The position numbers and the translations under genes are program-made. The notes beneath the pieces are model-generated. The model saw nothing but the letters and a program-made list of their open reading frames with translations, made no database searches and had not been told where the DNA came from. A DNA stretch of 13,438 bases from Planctomycetota bacterium (GTDB lineage Bacteria; Planctomycetota; PUPC01; JACPCR01). Location: assembly GCA_030740295.1 (NCBI GenBank), contig JASLXP010000503.1:1-13438 (forward strand). Direction: 5' to 3'. Of this stretch, positions 1-8,700 are shown one piece after another (position 1 is the first letter of the stretch; every line of letters begins with the position of its first letter).

Positions 1-1603
1 CCATGACTTGGTCGACGAGCGGGAAGCGGTGGAGGCGGAGTTACTGGTGGGTTCGTTGCGGAATAGACTGGTCTCCGCGCTCCAACTGGCGGGCAGGTCG
101 GACTCAGAGGCAACTTCCGCCTTGAAACAGAACGTTTCGCCGTCCCTCATCGCCGCGGTGCAGGAACAGGCGGCCGAGGATATGCGTGAGCACGAGCCGG
201 TGAAGCTCATCGACCGCAGCCTCGCCACGCGGCGCGCGGCTACGGCCATTCTTCTGGTGCTGCTGACCACCGGCCTCGGCATCTGGCGTTTCGACGTGAT
301 CGTTGAGCGCTATCAACGTATACGTCAGGCTCTTGTTTCACTATCCGACATGCTCTGGCCAGTCGTGGCGCAGGTATCGCCAGGAAACAAGACCGTGCTG
401 CGCGGCAGCCAAATCGTCCTTGCGCTCGACTTGAAAGGTCGCTCCTTCGAGAGTGCGACGCTGCAGCGTTCGACCGTGAAGAAAAAAGAATCGGTTCCGC
501 TTCCCGCCAAGGTACTTCTGTTGGAAGCCGGGAATACCAAGCTCGAGACCGAGGAACTGGATGAGACCTTCGATTACTGGTTCGAGTATGGCGAAAGAAA
601 GACCGAGACCTATCGCCTGCGGGTGGTTGATCGGCCGGCCATCGAGCGTGTCCGTGTTGACCTCGATTATCCGCCCTACACCAGGCGATTGCCGCGAACC
701 TTCATGGGCCGCGTGCCGATCATCCGTGCCCTCGAAGGCACACGCGTTACCCTCAGCGTGACCTATAACAAGGACATCGCCAACGCAGAAGCGAATTGGG
801 ACAACGGAGCAAAAGAGTATTGGGACGTCGCCGGGCGCTACGTTGGAACGGAATTCATCGTTGGCAATACGGATGCGGTTGTGATGCAGGCGGAGTGCGT
901 GGACGGCTACAAAGTCACGCAGCCGCTTCGCTTCAGCGTCATCGCCGAAAAGGACGAGCGTCCTGAGGTGGCCGCGCACGTCAAGACTTCCCGTGAGGGC
1001 AGCATCATGCTGTCCGCCGAACAGCTTCCTATTTTCTCAGTCGGTTTTACGGCCACCGATGACTTCGGCGTCTCCGCAGTCGAGCTCTTTTACGAAAAGG
1101 GCAGCACGGATATCGACCTGGAAACGGTGGAGGTGAAGGATTCAATTCCAATGCTGTTTCAGCCGGCCCGCGACCGAGTCGTTGAAGTGTTCAAGAAATG
1201 CTTCGCGAATCTCAACGTGCAGCCTGGGGACAAGATCACTTTCTATCTGCAGGCCAAAGACAATCGGGAATCCGAAGACGGCCAGCCGAACATCGGCCGC
1301 TCGCCCAGGAAATACACCATCATCATTTATCAGCCGAGTCTCACCGGTTTTCTCGACTCAAAAGTGGATGGCTGGCAAAAGCGCATGCGACTCTGGGGCG
1401 CGGTTGAGCGGGCGGGCAGGAGAAGGCTGATCGGCCTGCCGCCGACCACGCGCCGGGTCAGCAAGTCACCAAAATCAGAGAAGCGGGAAGTCAGTTCATT
1501 CGTTGCAAGGGAGCGCATCCCCGGAGCAAATCAAAAGGCCGAAGCCCAGTTCCGCAAGCTCATGTCCAAGTGGCAAAACGAAAGCGAAAAGGAGGAGGAA
1601 TGA
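1..1603 (+). CDS. DUF4175-like membrane-anchored protein, 5' partial
   Basis: The reading frame is open from the window edge to the TGA at 1601-1603, so the true start lies upstream; the TTG at 8 is only the first start-like codon inside the window. One hydrophobic segment (nt ~233-290, ATAILLVLLTTGLGIW) is a likely membrane anchor, preceded by a charged cytoplasmic stretch. The rest is a beta-rich extracytoplasmic region. It contains the motif YPPYTRRLPRT (nt ~670-700) and an ATDDFGVSAVELFY motif (nt ~1050-1090). Both are typical of the DUF4175/TIGR02302-like proteins found near MoxR, DUF58 and VWA genes in planctomycetes and relatives. Members I know carry a long Q/E-rich coiled-coil C-terminus. 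Here the protein stops soon after the beta domains with a short basic/acidic tail (ending ESEKEEE), so it is a short variant or has lost that tail. The stop overlaps the start of the DUF4159 gene, which implies coupled expression. Molecular function is unknown. Family assignment is from motifs only. Confidence 0.75.
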   Translation, partial: HDLVDEREAVEAELLVGSLRNRLVSALQLAGRSDSEATSALKQNVSPSLIAAVQEQAAEDMREHEPVKLIDRSLATRRAATAILLVLLTTGLGIWRFDVIVERYQRIRQALVSLSDMLWPVVAQVSPGNKTVLRGSQIVLALDLKGRSFESATLQRSTVKKKESVPLPAKVLLLEAGNTKLETEELDETFDYWFEYGERKTETYRLRVVDRPAIERVRVDLDYPPYTRRLPRTFMGRVPIIRALEGTRVTLSVTYNKDIANAEANWDNGAKEYWDVAGRYVGTEFIVGNTDAVVMQAECVDGYKVTQPLRFSVIAEKDERPEVAAHVKTSREGSIMLSAEQLPIFSVGFTATDDFGVSAVELFYEKGSTDIDLETVEVKDSIPMLFQPARDRVVEVFKKCFANLNVQPGDKITFYLQAKDNRESEDGQPNIGRSPRKYTIIIYQPSLTGFLDSKVDGWQKRMRLWGAVERAGRRRLIGLPPTTRRVSKSPKSEKREVSSFVARERIPGANQKAEAQFRKLMSKWQNESEKEEE

Positions 1604-1605
1604 TG
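1590..1605 (+). promoter_or_regulatory. Shine-Dalgarno and overlapping stop/start (TGATG)
   Basis: AGGAGGAGG at 1590-1598 precedes two in-frame ATGs at 1600 and 1603. The stop of the upstream gene (TGA, 1601-1603) shares its last base with the ATG at 1603. The AGGAGG at 1590-1595 lies 7 nt from 1603, so 1603 is the preferred start. An upstream in-frame ATG at 1570 has no such site. The arrangement is typical of translational coupling. Confidence 0.8.
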
Positions 1606-2502
1606 GTGAGAAGTAGGAAGGATACAGAACAGAAGGCCAAGATTATCGCGCTTGTTTGCAGCCCCGAAGGGACAGAGGAATCACAAGCCGGTAGCTTGTG
1701 GTTACGGCTTTCGCTCCTTCTGCTCTTCTCGCTCTTTCTTCAATCCGCAGGCGCGCAGAATTGGGTGCAGCGGGGGCTCAACAACAAGGTGAAAGAATTC
1801 AAGGGCGGTGAATTCCCGTCGGAGAAAGAAGAAGAAGTTGACCGCCGAGGCAAGATAACCATTCGGCGGGTTCAGCCCATAGCCAAATACATCGACTGGG
1901 ATACCGACCCTTCGGCAATCCCTTCCGTGCTTTATCAGATTAATAGACGGACAGAGATGCCCGTGTATGTCAATAACGAGGGGCTGAAAGTCGCAACGGA
2001 TCCTGAACTCTACGAATACCCGATCATCTACCTCACCGCGCATACTGCGTGGCACTTCACCGAACAAGAAGCCAGGCGAGTGCGGGATTTCCTCAAGAGG
2101 GGTGGTACTCTCTGGCTGGACGAGTGCCAGTTCGGGGGCGGCCCATTCACGGAAGTGACGGAGGCCGAGTGTCTGGCCATTCTGCCGGAAGGGAAGATGG
2201 AGACGCTCTCACCGACAAATCCCAAACATCAGGACTTGTTCAAGATTTGTTACCAGTTCAGCCGCATGCCCGCTCATATACGAGTCGGTGCGATGGAGCC
2301 GTTCAGGGCCATGTACTTCCGGGGGCGACCCGCCATCATTTTCTGCCCAAATGATTATGGATGTGATTGGGAAGTCACTTCGCCCCCGACCGCGCTCAAC
2401 CCTCTCGGCGACCCTGCTCATGCCACGCACAAAATTCAATCATCAAGAGAGAACGTCTACAAATTCACTGTCAATTGGCTGCTGTTTACGTTGACGCATT
2501 AA
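1603..2502 (+). CDS. Secreted DUF4159 domain protein
   Basis: The product is about 299 residues. The N-terminal part has a basic stretch, then a hydrophobic core (nt ~1707-1745, LSLLLLFSLFLQ) and a plausible signal peptidase I site SAGA|Q. The mature part matches DUF4159: an early QNWVQRGLNN segment, the conserved YPIIYLTAH motif (nt ~2020-2045), EARRVRDFLKRGGTLWLDEC (nt ~2068-2130) and near the end FCPNDYGCDWE (nt ~2341-2373) with a hydrophobic last segment. DUF4159 has a ThuA/glutamine-amidotransferase-like fold in related proteins. It is common next to DUF4175-like genes, but no activity is established to my knowledge. The start is chosen for the strong Shine-Dalgarno and the TGATG overlap. 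The odd feature is that the leader between start and hydrophobic core is unusually long and contains a palindromic repeat copy (1682-1706) encoding Q-A-G-S-L-W-L-R. Without it, KAKIIAL would run straight into SLLLLFSLFL. Confidence 0.85.
   Translation: MVRSRKDTEQKAKIIALVCSPEGTEESQAGSLWLRLSLLLLFSLFLQSAGAQNWVQRGLNNKVKEFKGGEFPSEKEEEVDRRGKITIRRVQPIAKYIDWDTDPSAIPSVLYQINRRTEMPVYVNNEGLKVATDPELYEYPIIYLTAHTAWHFTEQEARRVRDFLKRGGTLWLDECQFGGGPFTEVTEAECLAILPEGKMETLSPTNPKHQDLFKICYQFSRMPAHIRVGAMEPFRAMYFRGRPAIIFCPNDYGCDWEVTSPPTALNPLGDPAHATHKIQSSRENVYKFTVNWLLFTLTH
1682..1706 (+). repeat. Palindromic repeat (AGCTTGTGG family) inside signal peptide leader
   Basis: This 25-nt segment aligns with 10810-10837 at the head of the fourth gene, with two mismatches and one 3-nt gap. 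It contains a perfect 7-bp stem, CACAAGC (1682-1688) and GCTTGTG (1694-1700), with a 5-nt loop. It is read as Q-A-G-S-L-W-L-R, the same phase as the other copy. A direct GCTT at 1650-1653 and 1707-1710 lies 57 bp apart (19 codons), which could mark the ends of an insertion, though four bases is weak evidence. Confidence 0.75.
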
Positions 2503-2700
2503 GTTATGACAAAGGACAGGCAGATATTTCTTCAGTCTCTGCTCTCTGGGTTTTCCCCTGGGCACGCCAGCGTCCCGCTGGCTCTTCTCTGCAGAGCGAG
2601 CTTCGCTCGCTTATGCCGGCGGGACGCCGGCGTGCCCAGGAATTGTGCCCGGTAGTGAGATGACCATTACAAACAGACAATTCCCCCATTCGTCCATCCT
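2503..2700. other. Intergenic region with repeat pair
   Basis: This is the only gap between genes. It holds a long inverted repeat (2557-2640), described separately. The last 60 bases before the giant gene show no clear Shine-Dalgarno and no convincing -35/-10 pair. No ORF of interest fits: an ATG at 2660 runs into a stop at 2701-2703. Confidence 0.7.
2557..2640. repeat. Inverted pair of GCCGGC-GGGAC-GCCGGC repeats
   Basis: The left arm 2557-2582 and the right arm 2615-2640 are reverse complements over 26 bp with two differences, one of which would be a G-U wobble in RNA. The 32-nt loop holds a second hairpin, AGCGAG (2595-2600), loop CTTCG, CTCGCT (2606-2611). The right arm itself can fold, because GCCGGC is its own reverse complement and occurs twice with GGGAC between. 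Bases 2613-2640 recur exactly at 3973-4000 inside the giant gene. There is no T-run after the stem, so it does not look like an intrinsic terminator, though it could stabilise mRNA ends or attenuate transcription. Confidence 0.85.
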
Positions 2701-5700
2701 ATGACCTCCCGCATAAATTCATTCCTACTCATCACGCTCGCATCTGCTCTCTGCAATGCAGAGCCCGTTTCGCCGCCAGCGCCGCGGCATACTGTGCGGG
2801 TTCTGCTCGTTGATTCGGCGAAGCCGGGGGAGAGTCTGCGCGGGATCACCAAATCTCTGCCGATGGTTGATCGGCAGCGTATCGGGTCGGCCGTTCATTG
2901 GCCGGCGAATGTGAAGCTGGATGGAGAGGCTCTGTTCGAGCGGTACGAGGGAAACAGACTGACTGTTCGGCTGCCAGTGCGCACCATCGAGCTGGCGGCG
3001 GGGGAACATGTCATTGAGCCGGGTGGGCACAAGTTTGTCGTTGGCGAAGATGGCAAAGTGTCCTCGGAGGATCCGGAATTTATCATCGAGGGCGGGGATA
3101 TCCGGCTCAAATGTTATCCCGTGGTTGTTCAGGTGATTGACGGTGAGGAGCAGGGCGCCTTCTCGGCACGGCGGCTGCCGGGCGCATTTACGGTGAGCGC
3201 CCAGGTGACCCGCCCGGCCAAGAATCCGAAGCCGGGTGAGCCCAAGCTGGAACGTATTGACGTTCAGCTCGTGCCAGAGGGCGGCACGTTCGCGCCGCTC
3301 ACTCTCTATCTACCTTCAAACACGAAGGGGCCGGGCTACATCCTCACGCCCTTCGGGGTGACGTTTCACCTGACCGACGGCAAGGTGAAAATCATCGTGC
3401 CTGAAGGGAGCACGCCCAAGGCCGAAGTCGAAGGTCTGGACATCGGTTTGCCGACCCGTCCAGTCGATATCGTGCTGCGAACCGTGAAGGCTCGTGTCAT
3501 CAAGGCGGCGATGCAAAGCCTGAAGATGAGTGAGAGGCTTCAGATTCCCACGCCGAGCCTGATTAAAAGAAACGTAACGGAAAAACGATTCAGCGGGACT
3601 ATCTCCCCACGAGCGGTGCCCGTCGAGCTGTTTGCCGGAGCCGGCGCATCCTCGCTCCGAGTGCCAGTCGATTGCTCGTTCACCGAATATGCGCACATGA
3701 CCATCCTTGCCGAGAACACTCTTACGGAATCCGAAGCCGCAAGCATGCTCATGGTCGAATACAACGATGTCTCGCACTCACCAGAGCAGGGAAGCTTAAT
3801 GCGCGTCAGTTATGTCGATGCAGGCTCTTCCGTGGGCCTGCAGCCGAAGACTGCCATCTTCGTTCGTCGGGTTGGCCAGGAGGACGCAGCCTGGCAGAGG
3901 GTGGAAGCGGACTCTTCTCCAGGATTTTCTCCGCGCTACGAAACCTACCTAAAGGCGAAGACCGATCTCAAGATGCCGGCGGGACGCCGGCGTGCCCAGG
4001 GCGATCCGAAAGATTCGCTGAATCTGTCAGAAGTTCGCGGTGCAGAGGTATCCTTTCAACTGCCCCCACTCAGGCTGGGCGTTTACGATCTGCTCGTCGC
4101 GCTGGACGATACCGAACCGAAGCCCAATTCGAGACTTGCCGTTATTCGCCCGGTGGTTCTGATTCCTCAGGAATCTGCCGGCGCACTGGGTTTTTTCACT
4201 CAGAAAGGTCGAGACGCTTTCAATCTTGGTGAGGATATTCGTATCAGTCTGGTGGCAAAGTCCGGGAAGGCCTTGCCCGACGGAGCGCCTGAAGTAACCA
4301 TGACCGGCCCGAATGGTGGCACGTGGAAACTTTCCCTCACCGCGCCCGGCCCGGAAAGAAATCACGCCACGTTTCACATCCGCCTACCTGCAGAGTTGAC
4401 CAGGTTTTTTAATCCGGGCGGCTACACCTTCACGGCCGAGTGGAACAGCCTGCTGTCCGCAAAGAAGAGCATCGACCTCGTCGATCCGCATCGGCCGACG
4501 CATTTCCTCTCGGTCTTGCCGTCTAAGTATTCCCCGCTGGGCGCGACTTATCACGAGGCGCTCATGCACGATTTTGATGAACCGGACGGCGCGGAGCGAA
4601 TCGTGCAGTTCGCGCATCGCATGGGACACAATCAGATCGACTTCATGCATTACGTTACGGATCGCACCCGGCGATGGCCCTCGCTGCGTGAACGGATTTA
4701 CGCCAAGTTCCCCGACACGCCTCCCGCGGAGTCTTTCTACCGGCCCACCCCGCGGGATCGAATTCTCAACGAAGGCGTCCGCCGCGGTGTCGGGATCAAT
4801 GACACGCTGATCTTTTTCGCAGACAACCATGCACCGCGCTATGTCGAGCCGTTACTGCGGTGCTCCGAGCGTTGGATTGCCCTCGAAGCTCAGTCCATGA
4901 AGCACTCGCCGGCAACCAGCGGAATCACGTTTTACGACGAGCTGTACGCCGTCGCCCTCATTACACCACCCGGGCAGGCGGAAGCTTTTCAAAAGCAGGT
5001 GAGGCTGGCCTACCGGGAGAAGTTTGGAATCTCGCCCGCGCAACTCACCAAGAACATTCCCCGATTCACCGAGCGACCGAAGCTGCGGAGAGACCTGAAA
5101 GTGCTCGAACAGTATTTTTCCTGGTACCGCTTCAATGAAGAAGGATGGGCAGACATGAACCGCCGGCTGCAGATCGCGTCCAAGCGCGTGCTGCCGACGC
5201 TGCGGAACACGACCCGCCATCGCATCTGGGGCACGCCCGGTTACAGCATGGACGGCGAGCACGGCTACATCCCTGCTGTCCATGCGCCCCTCGATATCGG
5301 TGGGTTCGTAACCTATAGCGACAATATCAGCGGCTGGCCTTTGACCCACGCCATGATGGCTGATGTCTATGGCTTCGATCCGAAGAAGCCACATTACCTG
5401 ACCATTCCTTTTTCCCAGAGCGACGATAACGGCGAATATCTGCAGCAGAATTTCTTTTCAGGCCTCAGCCAGAAAATCCACGGCGCGGCTTTCTATCAGC
5501 AGCCCGGCCTCGATCCAATCGGCCCGTGGACTCGCGTCGCCGAAGGGAATCGCGACCTGTTCCACGGAATCGCTCGCAGGTATGGCGACTTGTTCCTGGC
5601 TCTCGAACCCGGCTACAAAAAAGTCGCGGTCTATCACTCCTGGCGGGCGCAGATACTTTCCCCGCATAAAAAGTTCGCGACCGTGGCTCACAAAACCGAA

Positions 5701-8700
5701 GGGCTCTGGATCAGTTGTATCCGTGCAGGATTTCCCGCGGACATGATTTTCGACCCGGACATCAATTCCGGGCGCGCCGAGGATTACAGCGTCATCCTGG
5801 TGCCGGGCATCGAGTTTGAGCAGGAACTTTCAGAGGACATCTTGAACGGTCTGCGAAATTTGATCGCCGCAGGCAAAACCGTGGTGGTGGAGAAGGGAAG
5901 CAAGCTCGATATCGAAGGTGTAGTCACCATGGAAAACACGGAATGGGACGAGTTTTTTCAGCCACTTTACCAGGCCACCTACAGGGACGACGAGCTGGTG
6001 AGAACCTACCGCCTGACGGAAGACTTGACTGTGAAGCTCAGAGACTTTCTCGGCCGGTACGTGCCTCCGGCCGCGGGTCATTCGATGACGGTCGGGCCGG
6101 ACTGGCTGCGATATGGCGAGACCTGGTATCTGGTAGTCTCGAATTTTGAAGACCCTATGTTCAGCTACCTGCACAGGCAGCGGCTCGTAGCGCCCGCAGT
6201 GCGCACACTCACGGTCTACGACAAACCGTCCGTGTGCTACGACGCGCTGGAAATGAAGCGCGTAGATCTGAAACCGGACGCCCAGGTTACAGAGGCGCCG
6301 GCTTCCGGGCAGAAGTTCGACGCGGATCTCCGCACCAGCAACGGCAAAATCTACGCTTTCATGAAACGCCCGATTGGCGGAGTTTCGCTTGCGTGCACTC
6401 CGGCGCCTTCGGTCGCGGACGAGCTCGCAGTTCGGGTGCAAGTCATGGATGATTCCGGCGCTTCGATTGACGGTGCCTTTCCCATCGAGCTTATACTGAC
6501 CGATCCCAAAGGAAGGGCGACCGAACGTTATCGGGCGGCCGCGCCCGTCCTCAATGAGATCTTCAACATTCCAGCCAACGCCGCGCCCGGCGAATGGAAG
6601 CTCGTCGTCCGCGAGCTGGTTGCCGGTCACGAAGCGACCCACAAGTTCAAGATCGCGGCCAGACAGGATGCCATCAAGCTGGCCGAAGATTCCAGAGACG
6701 TCCTGGTCTATGACGCCGCCCTGGTGAAGAGCATGCTTGGCGAGATGAAGGAAGCGGTCGTTCCTGTTGAAGAAAGTATGAGCGACTCAATCGGCCCGAT
6801 GGTCGCGAAGCTCAAAACCTCTTTCAAGGCAAACGGCATCGAGCTGCGGGCCGTTCGCCCCTCGGAGGTCGAGATTCAGAGCGAGAAATATCGCAAGCAG
6901 GGAGTGTACAACGAGTATTCCCACTGGGGCGGATTGATGACCTGGGACTCGGTGGTGATCGGCCCCAAGTTCCACGTCGACCTTCCCGTCATCCTTCTCG
7001 ACCTAGGCGGTAAGCACAAGTGGACGTCCCATCTGCTTCGATACGGCCTCATGCTCGACGTGCCGTCGAAGCATAATCCGGGTGCCGGCCGCGCCATCGT
7101 AGTGCCCGCGCCGATGGCGTTTCATTACAGCAAGGGCACCATCGTCATCAGCAGTGGAGACGTCGTCGGATTGGAACGCGGCATGAACGCGCTTCTCAAG
7201 CTTCCTGGGACGGCCCCCAAGGAAGAACTGCCGGCGGGACGCCGGCGTGCCGAGGAGGTACCGGGCCGGCGTCCTGACAAGGAACTAATCACACGACCGA
7301 CCGGAGAAGAAAAAGCGTTTAAAAACCTGAGCAAGGCGAGTGATGCAACCGTCCGAAAGACTTCGACTCGCAGCCTCGCTCACCTGGAAAACATCGTGAG
7401 TGCGATTGCCGTGGATCCGGTGAACGGGCGGATCGTGGTCGGAACTCGGGGCTATGGTGAAAACCTGTTCTGCTTCGACATGCAGGGCAAAAAAATCTGG
7501 TCACGCTACCTCAGCGAATACAATGTCCGGGTGGTGGAGATAACACCGGATGGAAAGCACATCTTCGCCACCTGCCGGTTCGACGACCGAACCTATATGC
7601 TCGATGCCGCGGACGGTAACATCCGCTGGTCACTCGTGAACGTGCCCAAAAAACGGATCGCGCATTTTTACGAAGGTTACGCCTCGAGCTATTCCACTCC
7701 CACCATTTTTCCCAAGGCGCGAAAACTGGTGCTCCACTACAGGGATACCGGGGCCGGAGGAATGAGCCCGGTGGCGAAAAGGCCGCCCGGCTCCTTTGCC
7801 GCGATCATCGGCTTTGATGGCAAGCTCGAACGCGAGGTGAAAATCCCGGAGATTCAGAATGGGCCTGTTTTCAGTCCGGACGTGGAGCACTTCGCAACCA
7901 TCCATGTGGTCGACCACAAAGAAAAGTACCAGCCGCCTCCCAAAAATGGAAAGAAGCAGCCGCTCATAGACATCGCAGTGGCCTACGATCATCTGCGCAT
8001 CTATCGCACCAGTGACGGTCAGCAAGTGGCGGATACCAGCCTGGGCAAAGTCGGCATAGAGCACTATCGCGTTGCATGGAAATCCGATACCGGGCCGGAA
8101 GTTGTGCTCTACGGAAAGCGTGAGCAGTTCGATTTTGCCGGGAAGAAACTCGATCCTGGGCACGCCGTCGTCCCGCCGGCTCCGATTAGCGAAGCTCACT
8201 CTTCTGGATACACCATAGACGAAATCGGAATCGTCCATGCAGTGGATCCGGAAGGCCGCGAAAAGTGGAAATGCTCCGTCCGCGATCCTTCTCCCGATAC
8301 CGGCGATCCTGGCGCTTGCCTGATCGCTTCGCTCGGCGACCGGGGTGTTGTTGCCGGAACTTCGAGAGGCCGGATTGTCCACATCGACGGCAGCGGAAAA
8401 GTGGTCTGGCGAGTTTGGCTGGGCGATCTCAATCAGCCGCCCGGTGACTATCCCTCCTTCGTTGCCGAGGGCCGAAGGAACAACCGGGACATCAGCGAAC
8501 GGATTTGGCCCACCATCACGGATCGCGAAGGCGACCTCGATGCCAAAGTAAAGCTCGGCATCAATCGCCTGGAAAATCCGAGCTTCGAGTCCGACACCGG
8601 CGGATGGACGATGGCGTCCGAAAAGAAGCTCCCTCTGGCGACACCGGCGCAAAGCGGCAAACACGCCCTGCGCGTGGGCGGGCACATGGTTTCGCAAGAG

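Noticed and set aside
1570..1602. Start of the DUF4159 gene at ATG 1570
   Set aside because: It would give a long overlap with the upstream gene and lacks a Shine-Dalgarno, whereas AGGAGGAGG directly precedes the ATGs at 1600/1603.
2557..2640. Intrinsic terminator after the DUF4159 gene
   Set aside because: The hairpin is strong but is followed by AATTGTGCCC, with no run of T. It is better explained as a paired dispersed repeat.
2641..2700. Sigma-70-type promoter for the giant gene
   Set aside because: No -35/-10 pair with proper spacing could be identified by eye. TTGTGC near 2643 has no matching -10.
2701..2766. Lipoprotein signal for the giant protein (a cysteine near the end of the signal)
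   Set aside because: The bases before the cysteine give S-A-L-C, which lacks the usual small residue just before the cysteine and L/V/I at -3. Signal peptidase I cleavage at CNA|E fits better.
8151..8186. Flanking duplication (CGAT) around the reverse in-ORF repeat
   Set aside because: Only four bases match, and the spacing of 32 is not a whole number of codons, which an in-frame insertion would need.
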